Shown: positions 27,246-35,072 of the stretch, piece by piece
Numbering within the stretch: the stretch's first letter is position 1
How the letters are laid out: every line of letters starts with the position of its first letter
Assembly (NCBI RefSeq): GCF_040419245.1
Contig: NZ_JAZHOH010000001.1
Coordinates: forward strand, 1,860,001-1,924,000
Reading direction: 5' to 3'
DNA from: Ewingella sp. CoE-038-23
Lineage (GTDB): Bacteria; Pseudomonadota; Gammaproteobacteria; Enterobacterales; Enterobacteriaceae
Length of the DNA: 64,000 bases
Translations under genes and position numbers: made by a program
Notes under the pieces: generated by a model
What the model saw: only the letters and a program-made list of their open reading frames with translations
Told to the model about the DNA's origin: nothing
Database searches by the model: none

Positions 27246-28373
27246 ATGGCGGTAATCAACACTAACAGCTTGTCCCTGATGACTCAGAACAACCTGAACA
27301 AATCTCAAGCATCCCTGGGCACCGCCATTGAGCGTCTGTCTTCAGGTCTGCGTATCAACAGCGCAAAAGACGATGCAGCGGGCCAGGCGATTGCCAACCG
27401 CTTCACTTCTAACATCAATGGCCTGACCGTTGCTTCCCGTAACGCAAACGACGGTATCTCTCTGTCACAGACCGCTGAAGGCGCACTGAGCGAAATCAAC
27501 AACAACTTGCAACGTGTTCGTGACCTGACCGTTCAAGCGCAGAACAGCTCTAACTCCGCATCTGACATCGACTCCATCCAGTCTGAAGTTAACCAGCGTA
27601 TGGAAGAGATCAACCGCGTTACTAAGCAAACTGACTTCAACGGCATCAAAGTTCTGGACAACCGTACTGCTGCTACCAGCAACTACGATTTCCAGGTTGG
27701 TTCTAAAGATGGCGAGCAAATCAGCATCGGTATCGGTTCAAGCGCTGGCTGGAACCTGGCTGCTTCTAACGGTGACGGCACTTCTAGCGACAACATCAAC
27801 ACTTACAAACCAACTACGCTGACTGCGTTGAAAACTGCACAAACTGCAGCAACCACGTCTAACACAGCTTACTTGGCAGCTAAAGCAGCATCTGATGCAG
27901 ATCCAACTGATACAACTAAAGCAACTGCTACCGCAACTGCTAAAACTGACTTAGACACTAAAAATACTGCAGTAACTACCGCTCTGAAAACCTCTACCGA
28001 TGCTAAAGAAGCGGTAAACGGCAACGCGCGTACAGTGGCTGCAGAAGGCTTCGACGTTCTGAAAGGTACCGTTAAGAATGATGGTACTGCAGCAGGTTCA
28101 ACCCCACTGGCTGACATCGATGCTGCTCTGAAAGCGGTTGATACTCAACGTTCAGCTCTGGGTGCTTCTCAGAACCGTTTCGAATCTACCATCACTAACC
28201 TGAGCAGCACTGTTGATAACCTGACTTCAGCACGTAGCCGTATCCAGGATGCTGATTACTCTACCGAAGTTTCCAACATGAGCCGTGCGCAGATCCTGCA
28301 ACAGGCTGGTACTTCAGTACTGTCTAAAGCTAACCAGGTTCCTCAGTCAGTGTTGTCTCTGCTGCAGGGCTAA
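27246..28373 (+). CDS. fliC: Flagellin FliC
   Basis: The filament subunit. It has 375 aa. Conserved D0/D1 ends are present: [25 protein letters not shown] and [23 protein letters not shown] at the N-terminus, [47 protein letters not shown] at the C-terminus. The variable middle (about residues 185-265) is short, Ala/Thr/Lys-rich and low in complexity, with regularly spaced lysines, unlike globular D2/D3 domains. fliB next door could methylate those lysines. Codon use is highly biased, as expected for a very abundant protein. Confidence 0.97.
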   Translation: MAVINTNSLSLMTQNNLNKSQASLGTAIERLSSGLRINSAKDDAAGQAIANRFTSNINGLTVASRNANDGISLSQTAEGALSEINNNLQRVRDLTVQAQNSSNSASDIDSIQSEVNQRMEEINRVTKQTDFNGIKVLDNRTAATSNYDFQVGSKDGEQISIGIGSSAGWNLAASNGDGTSSDNINTYKPTTLTALKTAQTAATTSNTAYLAAKAASDADPTDTTKATATATAKTDLDTKNTAVTTALKTSTDAKEAVNGNARTVAAEGFDVLKGTVKNDGTAAGSTPLADIDAALKAVDTQRSALGASQNRFESTITNLSSTVDNLTSARSRIQDADYSTEVSNMSRAQILQQAGTSVLSKANQVPQSVLSLLQG

Positions 28374-28397
28374 TCGCTTCTCAGTTTTAACGCTTAT

Positions 28398-28425
28398 AAA
28401 GGCGGCCATTTGGCCGCCTTTTTCT
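28398..28425 (+). terminator. Rho-independent terminator of fliC
   Basis: Stem AAAGGCGGCC / GGCCGCCTTT with loop ATTT and a following T-run. Confidence 0.95.
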
Positions 28426-28484
28426 TTGATTGAAAGTGAGACTCGCGGGGCATACTGCGGGTTGGTTATTGGAGGTATGATGCG

Positions 28485-29690
28485 ATGAAAGAGATTCTGG
28501 TGAGCCAACCTGAGTATGTGCAGAATTTCCGCTGTATTGGTTCTGCATGTGAAGATCACTGTTGTAAGCAATGGAATATCACGCTGGATAAACCCACGTA
28601 TAATAAGTACCTAAAAAGTGAAATCCCCGGCGTTAAAAATATTGCGGTTGAAAGCATTATCAAGACTAAAAAAAGCCACAGTAATTGGGCGCTGGTTAAG
28701 CTCAATGGGGAGGGTAACTGTTCATACTTAGAGTCCGATAATCTATGCAAAATCCATAAAACTATGGGGCCGGAAGCGCTGAGTGATACCTGTTCTGCCT
28801 ACCCGCGACAATATGTATTATATAAAAAAGAGCGTATTGAGAGTCTCAGCCTCTCTTGCCCGGAAGCAACGCGCAAGGTGCTGCTCAATGACACCGCACT
28901 CAATATTAATAATCACTCTGTGGCGCAGACTAATTTCAATGCGAGAGCTGATATAAGCGTTGAAGGTAAAATTATTAATTTATTCTGTGCCAATCTCATG
29001 ATGTCCAACCAGAATAAAGTCGAGCATAATCTCTATGCTATGGCGTGTTTCCTGCTTTACGCGGAGAAACTAACGGGGTCGCTAGATCACAAATTCTCCA
29101 GTATGGAGCAGGTTTACACAGCACTCGCTCAGCAATTGTCCAATGGCGAAATTTCGCAATCTATTGCGAAAATCAATGGTGAACCTTTACTAGAACTTGC
29201 TCTGTTTAGTGGAATACATGGCGCGATTCAAACGAACCCTCATACACGTGGAAGAGGGACGTTGTACCACTATACTGAGAGACTCAACCAGCATTTTGTA
29301 GGCACTTTCACTCAGTTAGCGCTTGAAGAAAATCTGAGCGCACTCAAACAAAGTTGGGACAATATTGTTCTGCCTTGGCTGAACGAGCGTCCGTATATTC
29401 TGCGCAATTACTTCCAGTATCGGCTTTACCATGACCGTTTTGCTATCGATAAATCGGTGCCCATTCTTAAGCAGTTCTACTTGCTGGTGGTGGACTATTT
29501 CTACGTAAAATCCTTGTTATCGGCCTATGCTCTTGAGAAGGGGCAAATCGATGAGAAGACGCTTGTCGAGGTCATGTATAGCTACCATTCTTATCGCCAG
29601 CATAGTGATACGACTAAAGCGGAATTCATGGCAGGCATCGACAGCGTCAAACGTAACGACGATCTTTCCGTCCTCCAGCTTCTGGTTTAA
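28485..29690 (+). CDS. fliB: Flagellin lysine-N-methylase FliB
   Basis: Methylates surface lysines of flagellin, known from Salmonella (401 aa there and here). The N-terminal cysteine cluster C17-IGSA-C22-EDH-CC (26-27), and later LCKIH and DTCSAYPRQY, are the conserved residues, thought to bind an Fe-S cluster. The position between fliC and fliA is the same as in Salmonella. ATG 28485 is preceded by GGAGG at eight bases. AT content is higher than in flanking fli genes, which may indicate horizontal origin (inference). Confidence 0.94.
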   Translation: MKEILVSQPEYVQNFRCIGSACEDHCCKQWNITLDKPTYNKYLKSEIPGVKNIAVESIIKTKKSHSNWALVKLNGEGNCSYLESDNLCKIHKTMGPEALSDTCSAYPRQYVLYKKERIESLSLSCPEATRKVLLNDTALNINNHSVAQTNFNARADISVEGKIINLFCANLMMSNQNKVEHNLYAMACFLLYAEKLTGSLDHKFSSMEQVYTALAQQLSNGEISQSIAKINGEPLLELALFSGIHGAIQTNPHTRGRGTLYHYTERLNQHFVGTFTQLALEENLSALKQSWDNIVLPWLNERPYILRNYFQYRLYHDRFAIDKSVPILKQFYLLVVDYFYVKSLLSAYALEKGQIDEKTLVEVMYSYHSYRQHSDTTKAEFMAGIDSVKRNDDLSVLQLLV

Positions 29691-29710
29691 CCCGCATTTG
29701 CGGGTTTTTT
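29689..29710 (+). terminator. Rho-independent terminator of fliB
   Basis: Stem AACCCGC / GCGGGTT with loop ATTT, then TTTT. It begins inside the fliB stop codon. The following 200 bases up to fliA hold the fliA promoter region, in which I found no clear sigma-28 box. Confidence 0.85.
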
Positions 29711-29914
29711 CGTTTTTCTTCATCACTTATTCACTTTTACTTACTTTTTTACTGTAATCTGCGCGGCGCATTCACTGATATAGTCACTGTGCGTTATTTG
29801 TACAGGCACGCCGACATAATCCAAATAGCCGCGCTTTTCAGTCCTTATTCTGGCGATTGGAAAAAGCGGGCATACGCATAATAGTACAGACCCTCAATTT
29901 GCCAGGTTACGACA

Positions 29915-30637
29915 GTGAGCGATCTGTATACCGCCAGCGGCGTGATAGACAAAAATTCTTTGTGGCAGCGCTATGTTCCTCTAGTGCGCCATGAAGCCCT
30001 GCGTTTGCAGGTTAGGCTTCCCGCCAGCGTAGAGCTGGACGACCTGCTGCAAGCGGGGGGCATTGGGTTATTGAATGCGGTTGAACGTTTTGATGCCATG
30101 CAGGGCACGGCGTTTACGACTTATGCTGTGCAACGCATTCGCGGCGCGATGCTCGATGAGCTGCGCAGTCGCGACTGGGTGCCGCGCAGCGTGCGGCGTA
30201 ATGCGCGTGAAGTGTCTCAGGCTATGCATCATGCCGAGCAACGGCTAGGACGCCCACCGAGCGAAGGCGAAGTGGCACAGGCGTTAGATATTCCCATTGA
30301 GGAATACCGCCAGATATTGATGGATACCAATAGCAGCCAGTTGTTCTCTTATGACGAATGGCGCGAAGAACACGGCGATACCGCCGAAGCGTTAATGGAA
30401 GGGCACGAAGAGGCCAACCCATTGCACCATTTGCTGGAGGGTAATTTACGCCAGCGGGTAATGGACGCCATTGACGCACTGCCAGAACGGGAAAAAATGG
30501 TTCTGACACTTTACTACCAGGAAGAGTTGAATTTAAAAGAGATCGGGGCAGTACTGGACGTCGGGGAATCCCGCGTTAGCCAGCTACATAGCCAGGCGAT
30601 CAAGCGTTTACGCGCTCGCTTGGCAAATGACCATTGA
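29915..30637 (+). CDS. fliA: RNA polymerase sigma-28 factor FliA
   Basis: Flagellar sigma factor directing late genes such as fliC and fliD. It has 240 aa against 239 in E. coli. The GTG start at 29915 (VSDLYTASGVIDKNSLWQRYVPLVRHEALRL) matches the GTG used in E. coli. Region 2 is VELDDLLQAGGIGLLNAVERFDAMQGTAFTTYAVQRIRGAMLDELR, and the region 4 helix-turn-helix is LNLKEIGAVLDVGESRVSQLHSQAIKRL. It is followed by fliZ. Confidence 0.98.
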   Translation: MSDLYTASGVIDKNSLWQRYVPLVRHEALRLQVRLPASVELDDLLQAGGIGLLNAVERFDAMQGTAFTTYAVQRIRGAMLDELRSRDWVPRSVRRNAREVSQAMHHAEQRLGRPPSEGEVAQALDIPIEEYRQILMDTNSSQLFSYDEWREEHGDTAEALMEGHEEANPLHHLLEGNLRQRVMDAIDALPEREKMVLTLYYQEELNLKEIGAVLDVGESRVSQLHSQAIKRLRARLANDH

Positions 30638-30692
30638 TCCGCTTTTTCCTGGCCGGTTTTACATTTGATCATCCTTCACCAGGAATAAGTTT

Positions 30693-31199
30693 ATGCCAGC
30701 CGGACTCAAAACGCGGCCGTTAAGCCGTTACTTAAAAGACTTTAAACATAGCCAGACTCAATGTTCACAATGTGGCAAGGAGCTGGATCGCATGGCGTTG
30801 GTGTTTCGCGGCCAGATCATCAATAAAGAGGCCATCGCCAAGATGGACCAGCCTATTGATGACGAAGTCTGGAACAACCTGTCGCAAGAACTGACCGCAC
30901 TTTGCCGCTTTTGCAGCGAAATTAGCTGTAACAGCCATTGGTCTTACTTCGACATCATGGCGTTCAAACAATATCTGTTCGAACAAACCGAGATGAACCA
31001 CAGCACGGTGCGTGAATACGTTGTCCGATTGCGTCGTTTGGATGAGATTCTGGTTGCCCAGAACTATCCGCATGAGCGCACCAAGGGCGATAGCATTCAC
31101 GAGCGTATTATCAATGACTTGCCGGTGGCAGCTCATGATAACTACCGTATCGCGCTGCGTAAGTATGACCAGTATTTGGCGTGGCAAAAATCAGCATAA
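30693..31199 (+). CDS. fliZ: Flagellar regulator FliZ
   Basis: A DNA-binding regulator that represses sigma-S dependent genes and post-motility functions in enterics. It has 168 aa (E. coli 183). The N-terminal RPLSRYLKDFKHSQTQCSQCGKELDR and later CRFCSEISC give CxxC-type metal-binding pairs, and the C-terminal HSTVREYVVRLRRLDEILVAQNY is related to phage-integrase core-binding helices. The start is ATG 30693 with CAGGAA upstream, 55 bases after fliA. A terminator follows. Confidence 0.95.
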   Translation: MPAGLKTRPLSRYLKDFKHSQTQCSQCGKELDRMALVFRGQIINKEAIAKMDQPIDDEVWNNLSQELTALCRFCSEISCNSHWSYFDIMAFKQYLFEQTEMNHSTVREYVVRLRRLDEILVAQNYPHERTKGDSIHERIINDLPVAAHDNYRIALRKYDQYLAWQKSA

Positions 31200-31239
31200 T
31201 CGGCAGATTCGTTGCTTACATCATGCGAAATATAAGAAG

Positions 31240-31268
31240 CAGGCTCCCCCGGGAGCCTGTTTTTTTTG
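31240..31268 (+). terminator. Rho-independent terminator of fliAZ
   Basis: Stem CAGGCTCCC / GGGAGCCTG followed by a run of eight T. Confidence 0.95.
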
Positions 31269-31396
31269 CCTGACATCTGTCATCGCTTGTATAAATTCGC
31301 TATATAATTTATTGATATCAAGCTGAACATCTTATCTCGATCTGACTTTATACATCATAACGATAGCGGCTTTCGCAAGCGCTTCAGGGGAACACT

Positions 31397-32407
31397 GTGC
31401 CTGCTCAAATTTCATTGCTTAAAAATCGGCTGGAAGCCTTCTCGCGCGTGGACTTGTTGGGTAGCGTCACGCCGCTCGAAAGACTTAACCGTCTTTCCGA
31501 CTATTTTGGTCGCCCGATCTACATTAAACGTGACGACGTCACGCCGTTGGCGCTCGGTGGTAACAAACTGAGAAAGCTCGAGTTTCTGGCCGCCGCCGCG
31601 TTGGAAGAGGGGGCCGATACCCTGATCACCGCCGGGGCCATTCAATCTAACCACGTGCGCCAAACCGCCGCCGTCGCCGCCAAGCTGGGCTTGAAATGCG
31701 TCGCGCTGCTGGAGAACCCGATTGGCACCACGCAGGCTAACTACCTGACTAACGGCAACCGTCTGTTGCTGGACTTGTTTAATGCTGAAGTAGTGATGTG
31801 CGACGCGCTATATGACCCGATGAGCCAGTTAACCGAAGAAGCCGAAAAGCTCGAAGCACAGGGTTTCCGCCCCTATATCGTGCCGGTGGGCGGCTCTAAC
31901 GCGTTGGGCGCTTTGGGCTACGTGCAGTGCGCGCTGGAGATTGCCGAGCAGAGCGCCTCCAGCTTTGTTGATTTCAGCGCCATCGTCGTGGCATCGGGCA
32001 GTGCGGGAACCCATGCCGGGCTTGCCGTTGCATTAAAGCATTTGATGCCGGAAACCCAGCTGATTGGCGTGACGGTGTCACGGACTGCCGAGGCTCAGCG
32101 CCCGAAGGTTGAAGCTATTGCTCGCGATGTCGCCAAAAGATTGCAGTTCGACGAGGCTTTGCCAGAGATCCACCTGTGGGATAGCTATTTCGGCCCGCGC
32201 TACGGTGAGCCGAGCGAGGAGGGGTTAGCCGCCATCAAACTCCTCGCTGAGAAGGAAGCCATGTTGCTGGATCCGGTTTATACCGGCAAGGCGATGGCCG
32301 GGCTGATTGACGGTCTGGAACGCGGGCTTTTCCCCGGATCCGACCCGATTCTGTTCATCCATACTGGCGGCGCACCGGCGCTGTTTGCCTATCATCCTCA
32401 GGTTTAA
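31397..32407 (+). CDS. dcyD: D-cysteine desulfhydrase DcyD
   Basis: A PLP-dependent enzyme degrading D-cysteine to pyruvate, sulfide and ammonia, protecting the cell and salvaging sulfur. It has 336 aa against 328 in E. coli. The PLP lysine lies in [11 protein letters not shown] (about K57), and [21 protein letters not shown] and the [11 protein letters not shown] phosphate loop are present. The start is GTG 31397 after AGGGGA. It lies before the cystine importer genes, as in E. coli (fliA-fliZ-tcyJ-dcyD-tcyLN region, with altered order). Confidence 0.95.
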   Translation: MPAQISLLKNRLEAFSRVDLLGSVTPLERLNRLSDYFGRPIYIKRDDVTPLALGGNKLRKLEFLAAAALEEGADTLITAGAIQSNHVRQTAAVAAKLGLKCVALLENPIGTTQANYLTNGNRLLLDLFNAEVVMCDALYDPMSQLTEEAEKLEAQGFRPYIVPVGGSNALGALGYVQCALEIAEQSASSFVDFSAIVVASGSAGTHAGLAVALKHLMPETQLIGVTVSRTAEAQRPKVEAIARDVAKRLQFDEALPEIHLWDSYFGPRYGEPSEEGLAAIKLLAEKEAMLLDPVYTGKAMAGLIDGLERGLFPGSDPILFIHTGGAPALFAYHPQV

Positions 32408-32444
32408 AACTGTCCTAACTGGCTGATATTTATTGCAAGCGGGG

Positions 32445-32480
32445 GCGGCAATGGCATTGATAGGCCTAGCCTTTTGCCGC
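32445..32480 (+). terminator. Hairpin after dcyD
   Basis: Stem GCGGCAA / TTGCCGC with a 22-base loop in the gap between dcyD and tcyJ. No U-tract, so termination is uncertain. Confidence 0.4.
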
Positions 32481-32604
32481 GCTTATGCTTGCTGGCTCCT
32501 ACTTATGCATTTCTGCACTAAGATTAGAGGATTATATTCCTGATAATCTTTTCAACCGATGCTAACGTGCGCCACTAACAAAATAATTAATTCATGAGGT
32601 GAAT

Positions 32605-33408
32605 ATGGGTTTCTCAACACTGCGTCGTCGTTTACTTCTGGGTGCGGTCGCTGTCACGTTGACCAGCGGCATGGTTACAAGCAGCTTCGCGGCTGACGAA
32701 GGCCTGCTGGCTAAAGTCAAAGAGCGCGGCTCGCTGATTGTCGGCCTCGAGGGAACTTACCCGCCATTTAGTTTCCAGGGTGAAGACGGCAAACTGACCG
32801 GCTTCGAAGTCGAATTCGCACAATCTCTGGCCCAGCACATGGGGGTTAAAGCCAAGCTGCAACCGACCAAATGGGACGGCATGCTGGCCTCGCTGGAATC
32901 TAAGCGTATTGACGTCGTTATCAATCAGGTGACTATCTCTCCCGAGCGCCAGAAAAAATATGACTTCTCCACCCCGTATACCGTTTCGGGTATTCAGGTG
33001 CTGACTAAGAAGGGCAACGAAGGCAACTTCGCCACGCCTGACACGCTGAAAGGCAAAAAAGTTGGCGTTGGTTTGGGCAGTAACTACGAGCAGTGGCTGC
33101 GCGCTAACGAGCCGGGCGTGGACATCCGTACCTATGATGATGACCCGACTAAATACCAAGACCTGCGCGTAGGCCGTATCGACGCGATTCTGGTTGACCG
33201 TCTGGCAGCATTGGATCTGGTGAAGAAAACCGGCGACACCTTAGCGGTTGCGGGTAAACCTTTTGCTCGTCAGGAATCTGGCGTGGCGCTGCGTAAGAAC
33301 AACCCAGAGCTGCTGGCTGCGATTGATAAAGCCATTGCTGATATGCAGAAAGATGGTTCACTGGCCAAAATCTCCGATAAGTGGTTTGGTGCTGACGTAA
33401 CTAAGTAA
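32605..33408 (+). CDS. tcyJ: Cystine-binding periplasmic protein TcyJ
   Basis: High-affinity periplasmic cystine-binding protein (formerly FliY). It has 267 aa from ATG 32605. The Sec signal runs RRRLLLGAVAVTLTSGMVTSSFA, and the mature part contains GLEGTYPPFSFQGEDGKLTGFEVEFAQ and GLGSNYEQWL motifs of type 3 polar-amino-acid binding proteins. The nearby GTG 32599 was set aside because GAGG lies five bases before the ATG. A hairpin after it and the separate tcyL start probably favour excess binding protein. Confidence 0.96.
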   Translation: MGFSTLRRRLLLGAVAVTLTSGMVTSSFAADEGLLAKVKERGSLIVGLEGTYPPFSFQGEDGKLTGFEVEFAQSLAQHMGVKAKLQPTKWDGMLASLESKRIDVVINQVTISPERQKKYDFSTPYTVSGIQVLTKKGNEGNFATPDTLKGKKVGVGLGSNYEQWLRANEPGVDIRTYDDDPTKYQDLRVGRIDAILVDRLAALDLVKKTGDTLAVAGKPFARQESGVALRKNNPELLAAIDKAIADMQKDGSLAKISDKWFGADVTK

Positions 33409-33421
33409 TGTCGGCCAACGC

Positions 33422-33460
33422 TGGGGCTGTCTCTGCGCGACTAAGCGTGATTCAGCCCCA
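33422..33460 (+). terminator. Hairpin between tcyJ and tcyL
   Basis: Stem TGGGGCTG / CAGCCCCA with a 23-base loop in the 106-base gap after tcyJ. It likely limits read-through into, or stabilises mRNA before, the permease genes. Confidence 0.5.
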
Positions 33461-33514
33461 ACGCTTTTGAGCTTAGAACTACGCTGAAGATGTAAAAAGA
33501 CCTAAGGGTTATAG

Positions 33515-34183
33515 ATGCAAGAAAGTATTCAACTGGTGCTGGATTCAGCACCATTTTTATTGAAAGGTACGCTGTTCACGCTGCAACTCAGTTTGGGCGG
33601 GATGGTGTTCGGTCTGCTGTTGGGCTTTATCCTCGCGCTGATGCGCCTGTCCAAGTTCTGGCCGCTGTCATGGCTGTCGCGATTCTACGTGTCTATTTTC
33701 CGTGGAACGCCGCTGATTGCCCAACTGTTTATGATCTACTACGGCCTGCCGCAGTTCGGCATTGAGCTGGATCCTATTCCTTCCGCGATGATTGGTTTGT
33801 CGCTCAATACCGCTGCCTACACCTCCGAAACCCTGCGCGCCGCGATTTCGTCTATTGAAAAGGGCCAGTGGGAAGCCGCCGCCAGCATCGGCATGAGCTC
33901 ATGGCAGACCATGCGCCGCGTGATCTTGCCGCAGGCCGCCCGCACCGCGTTGCCGCCGCTGGGTAACAGCTTTATCGGACTGGTGAAAGATACCTCCCTT
34001 GCCGCGACCATTCAGGTGCCAGAGCTGTTCCGCCAGGCGCAGTTGGTAACATCGCGCACGCTGGAAGTGTTCACCATGTATCTGGCCGCCTCGTTGATTT
34101 ACTGGGTGTTGGCCACCGTATTGTCCTTCCTGCAAAATCGTCTGGAAGACCGCGTTAACCGTCAAGACAGGGAGCAGCCATGA
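33515..34183 (+). CDS. tcyL: Cystine ABC transporter permease TcyL
   Basis: A 222-aa inner-membrane permease with about five membrane segments. It has the HisM/GlnP family motif ISSIEKGQWEAAASIGMSSWQTMRRVILPQAARTALPPLGNSF, which couples to the ATPase TcyN, and FRGTPLIAQLFMIYYGLPQFG near the N-terminal region. It overlaps tcyN by four bases (ATGA). With TcyJ and TcyN it imports cystine, and also diaminopimelate in E. coli. Confidence 0.96.
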   Translation: MQESIQLVLDSAPFLLKGTLFTLQLSLGGMVFGLLLGFILALMRLSKFWPLSWLSRFYVSIFRGTPLIAQLFMIYYGLPQFGIELDPIPSAMIGLSLNTAAYTSETLRAAISSIEKGQWEAAASIGMSSWQTMRRVILPQAARTALPPLGNSFIGLVKDTSLAATIQVPELFRQAQLVTSRTLEVFTMYLAASLIYWVLATVLSFLQNRLEDRVNRQDREQP

Positions 34184-34932
34184 GCACTATTGACGTTAAA
34201 CAGCTGACCAAAAAATTCAACGGTCAGACGGTACTGCACGGTATCGATTTACAGGTAAATTCTGGTGAAGTGGTCGCCATTATCGGCCCAAGCGGATCGG
34301 GTAAAACTACCTTGCTGCGCAGCATTAATCTGTTGGAAGAGCCAAATTCCGGCACCATTAAGGTTGGTAATATTGAGATCGACGGCAGCCGTTCTATCAG
34401 TAAGCAGAAAGAGAATGTGCGTAAACTGCGCCAACAGGTGGGTTTTGTATTCCAGAACTTCAACCTGTTCCCGCACCGTTCGGTTCTCGACAATATTATT
34501 GAAGGTCCGGTCATCGTGAAGGGCGAGTCGCGCGAGAAAGCCGTCGCCTATGCCCGCCAGTTGCTGGAGAAAGTAGGGCTAAGCGGCAAAGAGGACGCCT
34601 ATCCGCGCCGTCTCTCCGGCGGCCAGCAGCAGCGCGTAGCCATCGCTCGCGCACTGGCCATGAACCCGGAAGTGATTTTGTTCGATGAACCGACATCCGC
34701 GCTCGACCCCGAGCTGGTGGGTGAAGTGCTCAACACCATCCGCGCCTTGGCGCAGGAGCACCGCACCATGGTGATCGTCACCCACGAGATGAGCTTCGCC
34801 CGCGACGTCGCCGACCGCGCGATTTTCATGGATCAAGGGAAGATCGTCGAGCAAGGCCCCGCCAAAGAGCTGTTCTCGAATCCGCAGCACGCGCGTACAA
34901 AACAGTTTCTTGAGAAGTTTTTAACTCGCTAG
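34180..34932 (+). CDS. tcyN: Cystine ABC transporter ATP-binding protein TcyN
   Basis: Cytoplasmic ATPase of the cystine importer, 250 aa. Walker A is GPSGSGKTTLLRSIN, the Q-loop is FVFQNFNLFPH, the signature is LSGGQQQRVAIARAL, Walker B is VILFDEPTSALDPE and the H-loop is VTHEMSFARDVAD. These are the polar-amino-acid importer type. The C-terminus (PQHARTKQFLEKFL) is typical. It is the last gene of the operon and is followed by a GC-rich hairpin. Confidence 0.96.
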   Translation: MSTIDVKQLTKKFNGQTVLHGIDLQVNSGEVVAIIGPSGSGKTTLLRSINLLEEPNSGTIKVGNIEIDGSRSISKQKENVRKLRQQVGFVFQNFNLFPHRSVLDNIIEGPVIVKGESREKAVAYARQLLEKVGLSGKEDAYPRRLSGGQQQRVAIARALAMNPEVILFDEPTSALDPELVGEVLNTIRALAQEHRTMVIVTHEMSFARDVADRAIFMDQGKIVEQGPAKELFSNPQHARTKQFLEKFLTR

Positions 34933-34940
34933 TTAAAAAG

Positions 34941-34960
34941 GTTTGGGCGGCTGCCCAAAC
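34941..34960 (+). terminator. tcyN 3' hairpin
   Basis: Perfect stem GTTTGGGC / GCCCAAAC with loop GGCT, nine bases after the tcyN stop. No U-tract follows. Confidence 0.55.
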
Positions 34961-34964
34961 CCGT

Positions 34965-34988
34965 AACTTCAACTTCAACTTCAACTTC
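34965..34988. repeat. Tandem hexamer (AACTTC)x4
   Basis: Four exact copies of AACTTC lie between two hairpins in the intergenic space between convergent tcyN and putA. A shorter GACCTT doublet follows at 35011-35022. Confidence 0.9.
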
Positions 34989-34993
34989 AAAAG

Positions 34994-35011
34994 CGTGGGC
35001 CACGGCCCACG
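34994..35011. repeat. Short palindrome in tcyN/putA gap
   Basis: CGTGGGCC / GGCCCACG stem with a two-base loop, immediately after the hexamer array. Unknown role. Confidence 0.55.
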
Positions 35012-35042
35012 ACCTTGACCTTAAAGATTTAAAGCGGGTTTT

Positions 35043-35065
35043 GGGCAGCCAGCCCTGCGCTGCCC
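35043..35065 (-). terminator. putA 3' hairpin
   Basis: Stem GGGCAGC / GCTGCCC just beyond the putA stop on the minus strand. No strong U-tract. Confidence 0.45.
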
Positions 35066-35072
35066 CTGACTA

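Noticed and set aside
34941..35011. CRISPR-like array in the tcyN/putA gap
   Set aside because: Repeats are six-base tandem units with no spacers and no cas genes nearby.
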